A DNA stretch of 64,000 nt from Marvania coccoides (lineage: Eukaryota > Chlorophyta > Trebouxiophyceae > Chlorellales > Chlorellaceae), in assembly GCA_963854735.1 (NCBI GenBank), contig OY978103.1:62001-126000 (forward strand). The letters run 5' to 3'. Positions 34,668-46,766 of this stretch are shown piece by piece. The position numbers and the translations under genes were made by a program. How positions within the stretch are numbered: position 1 is the stretch's first letter; each line of letters begins with the position of its first letter. Under the pieces are notes generated by a model. That model was not told the DNA's origin and searched no databases. It was given only the letters and a program-made list of their open reading frames with translations.

Positions 34668-35123
34668 CCAGGCCGACGCCAGAGTTGCAGTGATCACAAA
34701 TCAAACTAATTTTTTAGTTTGATTTTAAAAGCTTAACTTAAAAAGGTTTTCACGCTTGATTTGAATCTATTCAGAATTAGATATTGAGGTTGCCCGAATT
34801 TTTTTAAGCAAGAGGCTGCAGGGGGTTGTTACATTTTGAAATAACTGCCGAATGATTTCAGGTGGTGGAAGTTGTAGCAATCAATCCAAATCAATCAAAT
34901 CAGGGCTAGTAGATTTCCCTGGAAAATGTTCAAGCTATAGAAACACCATGGAGAGCACGAATTTGCAAATGTTGCTAAAATTAAAATTTCAATGAATTGT
35001 TAAATTTCAATAAAATGTTAATTCTATCGTCGCCTTCTCGCAAAAATGAAACCCAAAGCAAAATACAAGAAATACAAGCTCTAGTGTTTGGAAATTGTGC
35101 GTTGAATTCAATTCAAGAGTTTC
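34668..35123. other. Intergenic stretch, AT-rich
   Basis: No gene, repeat or RNA signal was recognised between the Cys/His-repeat gene start and the GT47 stop. Confidence 0.4.
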
Positions 35124-36829
35124 TCAAAGGGTAATGAACTCAGGCGGGTGAGCAGCGCCAGCGTAACGTAGTAAATAATCCAAGATGTATTTAGTGGTAA
35201 AAGTGTGAGTGAACAAGGGACGAACTCGTTCTAGCTCGGCCTGCATGCGGGGCACGTCGGCAGCATCCATCAGCTGCGGCAACTCAAGCAGGTATCGTTC
35301 TTCGACGACGATTGCAAAGTCGTGCCAGTTCAATATGTCTTGAAAAGGCAGCATGGCGTAGGGCGCCAAATTATTCTTTGACCAGACATAGATAGGGAGG
35401 CACCCTGCACGGGGGGAAACGGCTATCGTAAGTTGAGTTTACAGGTAAGCAAGGTCTCGGTAGATATATCTATAAATTGATATTTAAAAAGCTGCATTAC
35501 CTAATTGAATAGCCTCAAACATCCTATAGGTAGCTGGAGCCAGTCTGCTTCAATAATTATGGGCGCCATACATATGTAAGAAGGGGAAAGAAGACAGGAG
35601 AACTTAGGAAGAAAGTGCTTTGCTCACCCTCGTGGACAAAAACAAAAGGTGCTTTCTTGCATCAGCAGGTTGTAGTTGAAGTCGGCTTGATCCAGCGTGC
35701 GTGGAATATTGGTGCCAGCAACGTCTGCTTGGCCCTTTTTGCTGACGAAGAAATTGACGCGAGAGTCATTTGCAAAAATGTCGTAAAGTTGCATTCTCAA
35801 GGGAGAGCTGGACAGCACTCCAGCGAAAGAAGCGTAGCGCGTCCTTTCAATGCCTGGCCGCATAGTCTTTTCTCCTTTGAAATGTGGCAACACAACCTGC
35901 GAGCGTGCATGTCCACTGGCAGATAAAGAGGGAGAGAAACTTTGGTACCAGAAATGAAAGGGCACTCAATTACTTGCATTCGTCACGTTGGCGCTGAACG
36001 ATTTATCGGTGAGGGAGCCAGCCACAAAAGTTACCTGCAAGAATTGAAGGCTTAACAAGAAAAGTCCAGCTGCATTTTGACGATGGTGTGGGGGAATTTC
36101 ACCTACAATGTCCAAATTTCCGGTCAGACACTGTTCCTCCAGGCCTCTGAAGCGCGTCACTGTGAAGTATCGTTTGCTGCAAGAGGAAAATGCGTAATCA
36201 ATTCTTAGTCAATTCCAGGGCAATGCATACAATCGCCGAGGAAGTTCAAGACAATTTTACCTTCGGTCTAGGCGCTGCATGTAGGCATCCAAGGCTTCAA
36301 GGTACTCCTGCGTGCACCCAGATCTGAGAGTGCGGCAAAATCGGCGCTGACTGTTGAATTGGTCGGCCACAGAGAGATGCCAAAAAATAGGCAGATAAAG
36401 GCGGCCACCAACGGGGCAGCCGCCAAACAAAGCCTGCCAGTGTTCGAAAAAATGCTGTTCAATCCATGGCCCGGTATACCCCGTGTCATCCCACACCCAG
36501 CTCCGGTTCAGCTCCGGAGCCCTCCAGCGCTCCGTCTCCTTGACAATGTTTTCTTGCTCGGCCCTTTCTTTTGCGCTGCACTCTGATGTTCCAGTCAAAA
36601 ATACTTTTGTAAAGCCATTAATGGGGGGCGATGGCTCGTGCTGTTTTTCAACGCCTTGAATTTTGCGGTCCACAACGATGCCACCGTGGCCGCACTGGAG
36701 CTTCGAGACAGGCCCACTGGAGCTCCCATGGCACCGTCGAAACCAAAAACTGGCCGCAATCAAAACAGCTGCAGCCAACACCAATGGAATGTGCTGTTTT
36801 TGTTGAAAGCCACTGGCAGGCCGCCGCAT
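35124..36829 (-). CDS. GT47 exostosin-family glycosyltransferase
   Basis: Six exons (36829-36261, 36176-36107, 36034-35987, 35896-35628, 35544-35501, 35404-35124) give 426 aa. A membrane anchor (IPLVLAAAVLIAASFWF) and stem precede the catalytic part. That part has GRLYLPIFWHLSVADQFN, VVLPHFKGEKT, RYASFAGVLSSSPLRM, QESTFCFCPRG and APATYRMFEAIQLGCLPIYV. The order of these motifs, including STFCFCPRG and a helix ending in G-C-x-P, is that of exostosin and plant xylogalacturonan/xyloglucan GT47 enzymes of the Golgi. Specificity is not readable. A second ATG at 36871 would add 14 residues. The exon 3 donor is chosen by phase (AAC|GTGACG); an alternative 13 bases on breaks the frame. It is part of the sugar-enzyme group in this window. 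Confidence 0.85.
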
Positions 36830-37026
36830 TTTGGGGGCGTCCAATACTGAAAGAAATAAAGCTCGTTGCATCAATAAACCACGAAATAAATTTATGAAAA
36901 AAGAGGGGAAATGGCGTGAGTCGTCCAAGAAGGAGGAAAAAGAAAAAGAAAGTGGAGCTTGCATGCAAGCGAATTCTCTGCTATTATTAAAAATAAAGTT
37001 TAACTTACATCTTGCAGATCGTTAAA

Positions 37027-38191
37027 ATGCTCGCCATGCCCCCAGCATCGCCAAAAAGGAGGCTTGTGCGCATTGTCTTATTTTTTTGTTTGGCTCTCGC
37101 AATTACCCAGGTGAGCTCCCCTCTATTCCACACATTTACGCATTTTATGCTGTTTAAAAACCTGCCGCTTGTTTTAATTTTTAGGGGCTCCGCTCTCTCG
37201 CCTTCAACTCTGAGCACCAAAGCAGCGGCGGGCCTGCTGCAGCCTCTTTTCAAAACGTGCCTGCTGCGCAGCCAGCCCTCCGCCCAGCCGGACCGCTGCG
37301 CTCTAAAAAGGGCGTTGGTTCCTGGTGAGGCTGCTAAAATCTCAATATATAAATATTAATCTGCTGGGTTTTTTTTTTGTCGCTGCTTCCGTTATTGCTT
37401 CGTTCTAATCCCATCCACAGTATCTATAAATATTCGTTACCATTTCAAAAATCTGCAGGTATCACTCCACGGTGGGCAAGTGCTTAAAGGCAGCGGGCGT
37501 CAGCTGGACGTACACTTGGCGGCTAAGCGCCAAGGACGCTGGAATCCTGCCCTTGCCGGACGGCGTGGAGCACGTGCCCATGGTTTGGGGTGCCAGCGAT
37601 ACCGCTCCAGAGAAGCTCGCCAAGGCCAGCGCCGAGCCCGGCGACTGCGTCTTGGGGTTCAACGAGCCGGATGAAAAGACGCAATCGAACATGACAGTGG
37701 ACAGGGTGCTGGAGCTCTGGCCGCGGCTGGAAAAAGCATTCCCTGGGAAAAGACTGGGCGGACCGGCGACGGCAGGCAAGCCCCTCACGAACAAGTGGAT
37801 GCAAGATTTCATGAAGGGGGTTGAAGAGCGCGGCCTGCGAGTGGATTTTCTCCCCATTCACTTCTTCATTGGCGACCGCAGCAAATGGGAGCCAAAGGTT
37901 GCTGTTTACCACATGAAAACGTACTTGGAGGGGATGTGGGCTGAGTACAAGAGGCCGCTGTGGGTCACAGAGTGGGCGCTCACCAAGTGGAGCAGCCCCG
38001 CGACCTTCCCCCCAGTACAACAACAGGCCATATTTTTAAAGGAGGCCTCTGAGATGTTAAACTCCTTGCCGTTTGTGGAGCGTTACGCCTTCTTTGCTAT
38101 TTTTCCTTACCGAAAGAACTCGATGTCGCAGATCTGCGAGTATAATGGCACAGTGACGGTGCTGGGAAAAGTTTACAGTGAAGTGGACTAA
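37027..38191 (+). CDS. GH128-type (Asl1-like) glycosyl hydrolase, copy 2
   Basis: Three exons: 37027-37110, 37185-37324, 37459-38191; 318 aa. The N-terminus (MLAMPPASPKRRLVRIVLFFCLALAI) is a signal peptide or anchor. The barrel begins at KKGVGSWYHSTV and carries GVSWTYTWRL, GVEHVPMVWG, VLGFNEPDEKTQSNMTVD (acid Glu), LRVDFLPIHFF and PLWVTEWALTKW (nucleophile Glu). It ends PFVERYAFFAIF and GTVTVLGKVY. Members of PF11790/GH128 cut beta-1,3-glucans in fungal walls and other matrices, so a secreted wall-modifying enzyme is likely. The whole catalytic domain lies in one exon, unlike in the other copies. It faces the GT47 gene divergently, 197 bases apart. Confidence 0.85.
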
Positions 38192-38689
38192 ATATTTGGG
38201 GGCCTTATGATTGAGACTTTCTTTTTCAAGCTTAATTCCTTATAAACCCTGTAATGTATGTAATGTATGACCAACGTCTGCATGGGCTTCTACTTTACTT
38301 GATAAAAAAATGTACGCATGCTCTCCACGCTTTATGTTTTGCTGTGTTGCGAAATTGACGAATCGCGTGTAAAAATATTGTTTGCAAGCGATTTTATGGC
38401 CATTATTTGTATTGGCCTCCGCTGAAGATGACTACTCTCGCAGCAGCAAATCAATTGGGAGACAGAACAATCCTGTGAAAGAACGTCATCAGCTGCCCAA
38501 TGCGTAGAAATCATTATCAGTAGCCGCAAGTTTGATGTTGAACAACGAAAAGAAAATATTCAACGGTGCCAGAAAAAATGCAGGGAAACGTTGCAATGCT
38601 TGAGGAGACGCATTCCATGATTAAGTCCTCGGGAATATCTTGAAAATTAAAAAAGGAGTTCCAAACGCAGCGTGTATTATAGCATCCCC
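38192..38689. other. Convergent spacer, nothing recognised
   Basis: It lies between the stop codons of GH128 copy 2 (plus) and the sugar transferase (minus). TGTAA occurs about 60 bases after the copy 2 stop and may belong to its poly(A) signal. Confidence 0.4.
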
Positions 38690-40551
38690 TCATAATCCAG
38701 CTGAGCGGCTAGTTTTATTATAATTAAATGCGAATTGAGTGAAGGCCAAACTAGGCGTGCACCTCTGAGTCCTAGCCTCAGCCCCAGGCCGAGTCAGCTC
38801 CAGGGGCAGATAGCGCTCAGCCGCGCTCCCATCAGAGGGAAGGCAGTCATCAGATAAGAACCAAAATCCGGTCTTTTTTAGTATGTCAAGTTTTGCGCCA
38901 CTCCTGTCCTTCATTCTGAATACGCACACGGGGTGAACGTAAAGCAGCCCTGGCTCGCATGGATTCAGCTCAGGCACCAGGGCGCTGCTACCCTTCTGAT
39001 TCCACACCAATGGGCAAACAGAACTGTTGGCGTCAGTTTGGGAAATGGAAAGCCTGAAATGTGAAGGGAGGGACATCATTCAGGAGATGAGAGAGAAAGA
39101 GCTGGACGCATCCTGTAAAAAAAAAATCATTTGCTTTTTACCAAGGTGCTTTGAAGCCGCGGACGACGGCAACTGGAACTTTGCCCGAAGAAGAAGTTCT
39201 TGCAGCGGAGCATTCATCCACAGAGGAGCACAGCACAAATTTCTTCGACCCCTTGGGCAGCAGCCTTCTCGCCAGTGCCGTCTGCATGCGCAGCGAAAAT
39301 GCGAGTCGGCTTCAGGGCCAGCATTGGTCACAAAAATACAAATGAAATTGGCCACCAACCTGGTCCGATATCCGCCCCACCAGCTTCTCCGTCAGCTCCA
39401 CCCAAGCTTGCATGAGCGCTTTCCCTCCGGCACTTGGCATCACGACATAATTCCCGGTGTTTACAGGCGGGTCCAAAATTGGGTTGTCGCTCTCCAGCTG
39501 GATTGCAAGGTCCGCTTTCACACCACCCTCCTCCATGAAACTCAGATACGAGTCCCAGACTGGTCTGTGTGTGTAGCCCAGGTCGCCGTCAGTGCAGTGC
39601 ACAGTGAAACCTTCGTGCGCCAGGGCGCTGATGACCGCAGTCTTCAGCCACCCAATGCGCTTGAAATCCAGGCTGTTGAAGACAATGCCCTGTGAAGGAG
39701 AAGATGGGGGAGGGGGAGGGGGTGTGGGCGGTGCTGTGCTGTTTTCTTGGGGCTCAGGGGCGGCTGGGAGGAACGCTGAGGCGTCGGCGCAGGGCAGATT
39801 GAGCTCGGCGCAGGTTTCTAAATCTGCCTTTGACCAGACGGCGACAAGGTAGTTGTCCACGCCTCCGAATTTCACCATCGAGAACACTGCAAAGGAGAAA
39901 TGTTTTCAAAGCGGAGGTGGTTTTTTAATTCGCGGTTTATTATTTATGTATTATGTTTTTTTTTTTAATGGCAAAGCAGCATGCTCTGTCTCACCGCAAT
40001 TCTCCAGCATGCGCACCATATCGCTACTGAAAAATGTTACGCTCAGGGCTCGAGGCTGGCCTCCTTTTTGCCTTGCTCGCAGTGCAGCCAAGGCAAACAG
40101 ATCGTGAACTCCGGTGTAGTCAAGGTGGTGGTAGTTGGGGGGCAGCAGCCATGGAGCAGCTTGAAACAGCGGGGCCTCTGCCGCCTCTGGGTGTGTGTTC
40201 CAGAGGCTTGGGTCGTTTATAAACTCGTTCAGCACCTCCAACGTAATATTTTGTACGGTCAATCTAGCTTGAGACGACTCTGGGGTGGCCATGGAGGCTG
40301 CCGAGACTTGTTGGCGTCGGTTGGAGTTGGAGCAGCACCTGAAGAAAGGGTGGAAAAGAGGGGCAGCTCTTATATTTAATCTCGGTAGATCACGCATAGT
40401 GTCAAAAATGGTTGATGACGTACTCGGTGGGAATAAAGTAGCCAAGGGCTGCGACTGCCAGAAGGAGCGAGGCTGTGAGAAACGCAAGCAAAGGAAATTG
40501 CGGAGAGTACCCGGTGGCTTGGGAGCATCGTTGTCGATTAAACAGGCGCAT
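38690..40551 (-). CDS. Nucleotide-diphospho-sugar transferase (PF03407, GT77-like)
   Basis: Five exons (40551-40424, 40338-39995, 39886-39360, 39281-39142, 39053-38690) give 500 aa. A membrane anchor (FPLLAFLTASLLLAVAALGYF) starts the protein. Catalytic-domain marks are NYLVAVWSKADLETCAELNLPC, FKRIGWLKTAVISALAHEGF and VHCTDGDLGYTHRPV; the Asp in TDGD stands where the family has its metal-binding DXD. QLESDNPILDPPVNTGNYVV and a late segment, VPELNPCEPGLLYVHPVCVF, follow. PF03407 includes the plant RGXT xylosyltransferases and arabinosyltransferases that act on wall polymers and extensins. A Pro run (PPTPPPPPPSSPSQ) interrupts the domain between Cys-rich and TDGD parts. The sugar used is unknown. 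Confidence 0.75.
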
Positions 40552-40792
40552 AGCTCCTGGTAACAGCTTCTTTGAAGGCGGCAGCTTTCACGGAGAGGGT
40601 GCGAAAATAAATAAAAATGAGAGAGTAGCTCCCTGGAAGAAATATGGCTTCACTTTGCCTTGATTAAGAGGAGGGGATTGATATAGACTAAGGAATCTAT
40701 TTATTAAGCAATAAATATCAAATAACAAGTTTTATGTGCGCTGCATGGAGAGGAAAAAAGTTTTCTCTCAAATTATGGGAATTTACATTTAG

Positions 40793-41109
40793 AGGTTTAG
40801 AGGTTTAGAGGTTTTACATATGGTTGTAACGTCTACTACCAAGGATGGTGCAAGCCGACGTGCCACTCACCCCACCACAGTAAGGCGGAGTACCCCCTTC
40901 CACCGGTGAGATCAACCTCAGGTACTGGGGGCGTACGGATACAGCATTACGCCGATACCGCACCGTCGCCCACAATGTAAGGCTCTGGCCCCTGCCTTCT
41001 TAAGTCCCCCAACGGCGCGACCGACATGAAAAAAAATGGGGGGGGGAAGTAGGACTCTCCTGACGGCAAACGGCCCGTCCGGTTTGGGGTTCGCGCTTGG
41101 GCAATTACA
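40793..41109 (-). mobile_element. SINE copy B, full length with target-site duplication
   Basis: Read on the minus strand the element is 317 bases. It contains GTATCCGTACG, GGTTGATCTC (degenerate B box) and GGAAGGGGGTACTCCGCC, and ends in a tail of CCTCTAAA units. It is flanked by the 13-base direct repeat AATTTACATTTAG (40780-40792 and 41110-41122), the mark of LINE-driven insertion. Its 3' half is shared with copies at 27853-27964 and 63631-63822. The 5' 130 bases, including a C9T8-type tract, are not seen in the other two. Confidence 0.85.
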
Positions 41110-41198
41110 AATTTACATTTAGCATTTACAAACACTGAAACATCGAGGCAAAAATGCACGCCGGCTAGAAAAAGATTTAAAAATGGCATGCAAATGGT

Positions 41199-42423
41199 TT
41201 AAGCGACGCTCTTGTACGATTTTCCAAGCACAGTTATGCTGCCATCCATGTCAAACATGTGAGAAGCTGAGTTGGGGGTGTAGGGAATCATTGAAAAAAA
41301 TGCGTAGCGCTCCACAAAGGGCAGCGCGTTCATCATCGCACAGACCGCCTTTGCAAACGCAGCCTGCTGCTCAAAAGGAGGGTAAACAGCCAGCGGAGGG
41401 TTCTCGGGGCGAAGGGTCCAGTCGGTGAGCGCAAATTCGGTCAGCCAGATGGGCAGTTTGTAAATGGCGTGGATGTCTTCAAGAAAAGATTTGATGTCTT
41501 GAACGGCCTTTGGGGTCTCCCAGGTATCGTGATCTTCGATATAGCGGTGGAGGGCGATGAAATCTACGCGCAGCCCCCTTTCTTTTGCGCCCTTCATGAA
41601 GTCCCGCAGCCACGTGTGCTCGAGGGGGCTCTGGGCGCAGGCGGGCGAGCCGAGGCGCTTCTCACTCGCCTCTAGCAGAGGCCACAAGTCGAGCGCTTCC
41701 TCCACCGTCATGTTCGCTTGGTTAAAGCGGTCTGGCTGCATAATAAAAGAGGGAACTTTAGTCAGCGCTGACGCTGGCAAAAGAATAAAATATTCGAAAA
41801 AAAAGGCAGAAAGATATCAGATAATAATACCTCGTTGAAGCCCAGCAGATTGTAGCCTTTGGCCTTCTTCAGGTTTTCCGGCGTTGCATCGCTCTTCCCC
41901 CAAACCATGCTGACGTGCTCCACGCCTTCAGGCGGCTTGATCCCAGCCTCTTCAGCGTTGATTTTCCAGGTATAAAACCAGCCAAGGTCCAGCTCTGCAA
42001 GGTTTTTTTCCACATTCTTGTTATACCTGCGTAAAACATTCGACATCGTTCAGGATTAGTGAGGCAGCGAGTCGGCATATGATGGAGAGAGAAGAGAGAG
42101 AACAAAATTGGGAGCAATTAATGTTGCTTACTCTGTGCCTACGCCTTTCTTCAAGCTTCGCTTTGGGTTCCTGAGCGTCTGAAGACCGCTGCCAGGCTCC
42201 AGGCCAGCCGACTCGACGCCAACACCTTGCAGCTCTGACAAAAGGTAGCGCAGCCCCTGCAGCAGTCCTCCGTCGAATTATGAACCCGAAAGAAGAAGAG
42301 ATGATGACGAAGATTGAAGTTTACCTGACCAGCGGCCAATAGGAAGCCAACAAAACAAATGACGGCGGGGAAATAATGCTTAATAGCTGGCCAGCCAGCC
42401 GAGCGGGGCCCAAACTTCGTCAT
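41199..42423 (-). CDS. GH128-type (Asl1-like) glycosyl hydrolase, copy 3
   Basis: Four exons: 42423-42325, 42256-42132, 42026-41831, 41735-41199; 318 aa. The N-terminal hydrophobic segment (YFPAVICFVGFLLAAGQ) is a signal peptide or anchor. The catalytic domain runs from KKGVGTEYNKNVEKNL through LGWFYTWKI and GVEHVSMVWG. It continues with LLGFNE-PDRFNQANMTVE (acid Glu), LRVDFIALHRYIED and LPIWLTEFALTDW (nucleophile Glu). The end is PFVERYAFFSMIPY and GSITVLGKSY. All landmarks of PF11790/GH128 are present, so the gene is intact. One intron splits the catalytic NE|PD motif, a position not used in copies 1 and 2. The end of the gene lies 77 bases from a SINE duplication site. Confidence 0.85.
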
Positions 42424-42893
42424 GTTGATAAATATTTGTTTTTTAAACAAAGGATGCAATTGCAAAAACGTTCATGCACCTTTATTTATTTATTTCTTGG
42501 AATTGACCATGCCGACCAAAAAAAAAAATGATTGATTTGAGTTTGAATATCAGAGCATCTAAACACTATTTGCGGGTTAATCCATGCTCAAGTGCGTAAA
42601 TAAGCAGAACCAGGCCCCAAAAAGGTTGGCAGGACGGTTGCGAGGCTGCGGCTTCTATTTATTCAAGAACGAGCGGCTGCTGTTAAAATACTGCAATTTA
42701 TCGTGTGTCTGATTTTCTTGGATTTTAAAGCGTGCATCAAAGGCAAAAAAAAGTTGATGCGTTTTTTCATCTGTGGAATAACAACAAAGACTTCAAAAAG
42801 CGCAACGTCCACACTATTAGTAATGCCCACTGCCTCAGGTTTATCTGCAGTAATGCATAAAAGAAATACAAAAACAGCAGCTACAGTTTCAAT
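42424..42893. other. Intergenic stretch, nothing recognised
   Basis: AT-rich, between two minus-strand genes. Probably the GT2 3' UTR and the copy 3 promoter. Confidence 0.4.
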
Positions 42894-45309
42894 TCAAGCA
42901 ATGAGGGCCAGCAGCAACCAGTGCAGGCCGGCGATGCCGTAAATCGCCATCAAGAAAAGGGCTTCGTGGGGCACAACCAAATAAGGCAAAAACATGTTGG
43001 TAGCTGCAGCATTGAAAATAAGAGGCGCTTGGTGCCGCGCCGTGTACACCAGGCCCCCCACGCACAGCGCAATGAGCGCAGCGTGGTTGAGGGTGTTGCG
43101 CATTGACGCGATGCCGTTTTCGAAAAAGTGCATGCCAACGACGATAATTAGCAACGCTGCGATGCATAACTCGCACAAAAACAGATAAATGGCAATTCCC
43201 AGCTCAGAGGGGTCTTTCCATGCAAACGGCAGCCAAAATGCAGCTCCCAGCAGGGCAAACAGGAGGATCAGGGGCTTGAGGATGTCGATCGAAAGAACGG
43301 GGACGTGGTTGGAGCCCTTGGGGGTGACGCGGAAGTGAGAGGACTTGTTGAATAGCAGCTCCTCGAAGCCAGCCACCACGCCGGCGCTCATCCATACAAC
43401 GCGAAGGACTCTGTACAAAAACACGGTGGGTGCCAAAATGGGCGGCGGAGGGTCCTTCAGGCGGCCATTGCGCAACCAGCCGCGGCGGCGGCACCACAGC
43501 TCGTACCCGTGCGCGAGCACCACCGACGGCATGCCGCGCAGGAAGAAGTTTGTGATGGAGAGGTTGCAGGGGGCGGTGGCATTGCTGCACCAGTTGAAAT
43601 AGAAGCCTGCCGCGGCGCTCAGCACAAACCAGATCATCCACAGCATCTGAGAGAGGTACCAGAACAGCGTGGTGCCAGCTCTGATCCACAGCCCCGGCGT
43701 GAAGTGGCGGTAGGTTGAGTGCACAATGTGGCGCCAGCGGAAGAAGAGGATGACGGCGCTGCGGCTCCACTGGTACTCCTGCACCATGGCGCACTCAAAG
43801 GTCTCTGGGCCGTGTCCCAGGGCGATGGTGTCCATGGAGTAGACCCCCTTGTACCCGTTTGACATGAACATCATGGTCGTGGAGAGATCTGGAAAGAAAG
43901 GACGGGAGGGGGGAGAGAAGAGAGTGTTGTGAATTTGGTTGTTGTTGTTGTTTTTTTCGGGGCAAAATACGAAGAAATAATGGGAGGTAGTATTGCCACC
44001 TTCGTCCAGCTCCGGGCCCAGCCCGCCGATTTCTTTCAGGGCAGAGGTGCGCACAGCATAGTGGCTGCCAGTGCTGCACAACAAATAAAACCAAAGGGAA
44101 GAGCAATTCAGGACATCGCAGTGTTCTGCAAAATATGAGCATTAAAGCTTACCAATTGGGCATTAAAAACTGGTCGTCGCCCTCCAGAAAATTGAAGGAC
44201 GCTTGATAGGGGCCGTAGTAGTGGGCTTCCAGCCAGGTGCGGGCGCGGCCGATCCAGGACTTGTTGACGAAGTTGATGGACGGGAAAGCCATGTAGCCGA
44301 CTTCATCGTTGTAAAACCCGGCGATGCTGGAAGAGATGTAGTTGCGGGTGGGTGCGTGGTCAGAGTCGAATTGGTAGCAAATATCGTACAAGCTGTTGTT
44401 GGGGGAGGGGGTGAAAGCATACGGAGATTAGATGATTTTTTGCTTTGCCGGAAAAAAGGCATGCATTCGAGGAATGTAACTTACTCGTAGCCGTAGGTAT
44501 CGTAAAAGTAGGCCAGATTCCCTTCCTGCACGAATTTGAATGGCGAAAAGGGAGGGAGGGTTGGGAATCAAATTCAGCTCTTTCTTCAAAAGCAAACTGC
44601 TTTCTTCAAAGAACTCCACCCCCAAAAGCCTTACCTTGCACTTGGTCCTGCGGGGCCATTCGTTCCGGTGGTAGCTCTTGACGCCGTTCCTGCTGCAGAT
44701 TCTCACCCCGTGCTCAGCGCACCACGCCTTCATGTCGGCATCAGGTGCCTCATCAGCCAGCCACACGTCATAAGGGGCCTCGTAGTTCTGGTCCAGCATG
44801 TGGCTCAGCGTGTCGCACAGCAGATCCATGGGCTCAGAGGGAGTTTTCGTGACAATCATGGCGATTCGGAAGTGCGTCCATTTGCGCGCAGAGGTCAGCT
44901 TGCTCATGCGTGTGAACAGCCACAGCATCCAGCAGTGAAAGATCTGGTCCAGCGCCAGCAGGGTGCCAAACATGATGAAGATAGCGTTCTGGGGGCCCGG
45001 CGCTGCCGCTAGGGCAAAGAAAAACCAAACCCAAAAATAGGCGTAGACGGCGACGGTGAAGGCCAGAGTGATGCGGGAGATGAGCTTGTCGAAGGGGGAG
45101 ACGCAAGACTTGACAGCATTGCGAGCCGTGAGCCACCTATTCATTTTAGAAAGATGGCCGGGCGGCAAAATAATCAGCTTTGGTAGCGTACTAAGCCGCA
45201 AAGCAGCAAAAACTTACAAAGTGAGAGCTTTGCTCATAGGGAGGGACTCGGCGTCCATTGTGGGGAGGAGAGCAGGCTGATTGGTGTGGGAAGAGGCAAA
45301 AGGCGGCAT
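42894..45309 (-). CDS. GT2 polymerising glycosyltransferase (cellulose/chitin synthase-like)
   Basis: Six exons: 45309-45218, 45136-44635, 44525-44485, 44392-44153, 44073-44000, 43888-42894; 647 aa. Two N-terminal membrane helices (LAFTVAVYAYFWVWFFFALA, QNAIFIMFGTLLALDQIFHC) precede the cytosolic GT-A domain. That domain has APYDVWLADEAPDADMKAW, NFLEGDDQFLMPNW (DD near the acceptor site), GSHYAVRTSALKEIGGLGPE and MVQEYQWSRSAVI. At least six more helices end the protein. This is the plan of processive synthases that make and export beta-linked chains (cellulose, chitin, hyaluronan, mixed glucans). The QxxRW motif reads QEYQW here. The product polymer is unknown. The first of two in-frame ATGs is taken; the other is at 45258. 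Confidence 0.8.
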
Positions 45310-45543
45310 GGCAGCGCTTTCCAAGACCTAAATACGGCTAATCCAAATACCCATTTCTAATGTATATCCTCTAAAGCACTATTTTTTGGGGGGCGAAATC
45401 CAAAAAATGTGCGTGCATGCAAGCGAATGCAAAAATGTGACAATATAATAAGAAAGGGGAGCGCTGATTCAGCAAAGTCGATCGCATGCATTGATGACTT
45501 TTTTTTGTTTTTATATTTTAATTTAAGTTAATAACAAATTGCG

Positions 45544-46766
45544 ATGTCCAAGGGGTTGTTGCGCCCCTTTGGAGGGTCTCTGAACCTAATTAAAATCGTC
45601 ACTGCAGCTATTCTCCTAGTGCTCTGTGCTGTAAGCCAATTAATTTATAAGAACTCTTAAATTACCAATAAATTCCAAATCGCTATACTTGATTTTTTCT
45701 TTCATCTCTGCAGGCGCTGTTCTCTCGCAGCTCAGGTCAGCAAATTAGTGGCGGGGCGCCCAATTTGGACACTCAACCCCTCAACTCAACTTCCAGCGCA
45801 AACTCTAAAAAGGGGGTGGGGACGCAATACCATGCACACGTGGATGCCAGCCTCAAAGATTCTGGAGTCAGCTGGTTTTACAGCTGGTCGCCTGCCCCTT
45901 CACACGTTAACATCACTCCTCCCGCCGGCGTTGAATTCGTTCCACAGATTTGGGGTGTCAAGGAAGCCACCCCGGAGATGCTGGACATCGCGAAAGCCGA
46001 AAAGAGCGTGAATCTGTTGGGCTTCAATGAGCCAGGTGCTGCGCGCATTCTGAGAATGATTCTTATCTTTGTTCATGCTTCGTCTTGGCTCATTGTTTTT
46101 CTTAGCATACGTTCCTACGCATTTAGTGCTCTCGAGCTTTACTTTCCTCCGCAGATCGCCACGACCAATCAAAGATGAAACCGATGGAGGCACTTGACCT
46201 GTGGCCCTCGCTGGAAGCAACCGGAAAGCGGCTGGGCTCCCCAGCCACCGGAGTGAAGCCTCTGGAGAGCGCTTGGATGCAGGCAAGCAAAGTTTCCATA
46301 TTTTTCTAACACCACGTGGTTGCTACCGCTTCAAAATTCGTCATGTTTCCACGTTGACTGTGCTCTGTGAGCGCAGGCATTCATGCGAGGCGTGGAGAAA
46401 CGAGGGCTGCGCGTCGACTTCATCTGTGTGCACTACTATGGCGAGGTGCCCACGCGGTGGAACCCTACCCAGGCTGTGCAGGAGATGAAAGCCTACCTGG
46501 AGGCGGTGCATGCCAAGTATAAGAAGCCCGTGTGGGTGACTGAGTGGGCGCTGACGCAGTGGTTCCCCAAGCCATCGAAATACCCTCCCACCGACGTGCA
46601 GGCAGCGTTTGCAGTGGGCGCCGCGGAGATGATGAATGCCTTGCCTTTTGTGGAACGGTACGCATTTTTCTCCATGTTTAACTACACCAGTACGTCCACC
46701 GCGCACCTGTATGACAACAATGGGAAGATCACTGTCGTTGGTAAAGCCTACCGCAGCGTTCAGTAG
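45544..46766 (+). CDS. GH128-type (Asl1-like) glycosyl hydrolase, copy 4
   Basis: Four exons: 45544-45630, 45714-46035, 46155-46282, 46377-46766; 308 aa. An N-terminal anchor or signal (LIKIVTAAILLVLCA) is followed by KKGVGTQYHAHVDASLKD, SGVSWFYSW and GVEFVPQIWG. LLGFNEPG carries the acid Glu, with Asp replaced by Gly at the exon junction. Further on are LRVDFICVHYYGE, KPVWVTEWALTQWF (nucleophile Glu) and PFVERYAFFSMFNY. Intron 3 starts with GC (ATGCAG|GCAAGC). The gene runs divergently from the GT2 gene, with 234 bases between the start codons, so the two may share a promoter region. Secreted beta-glucanase activity is inferred from the family. Confidence 0.85.
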
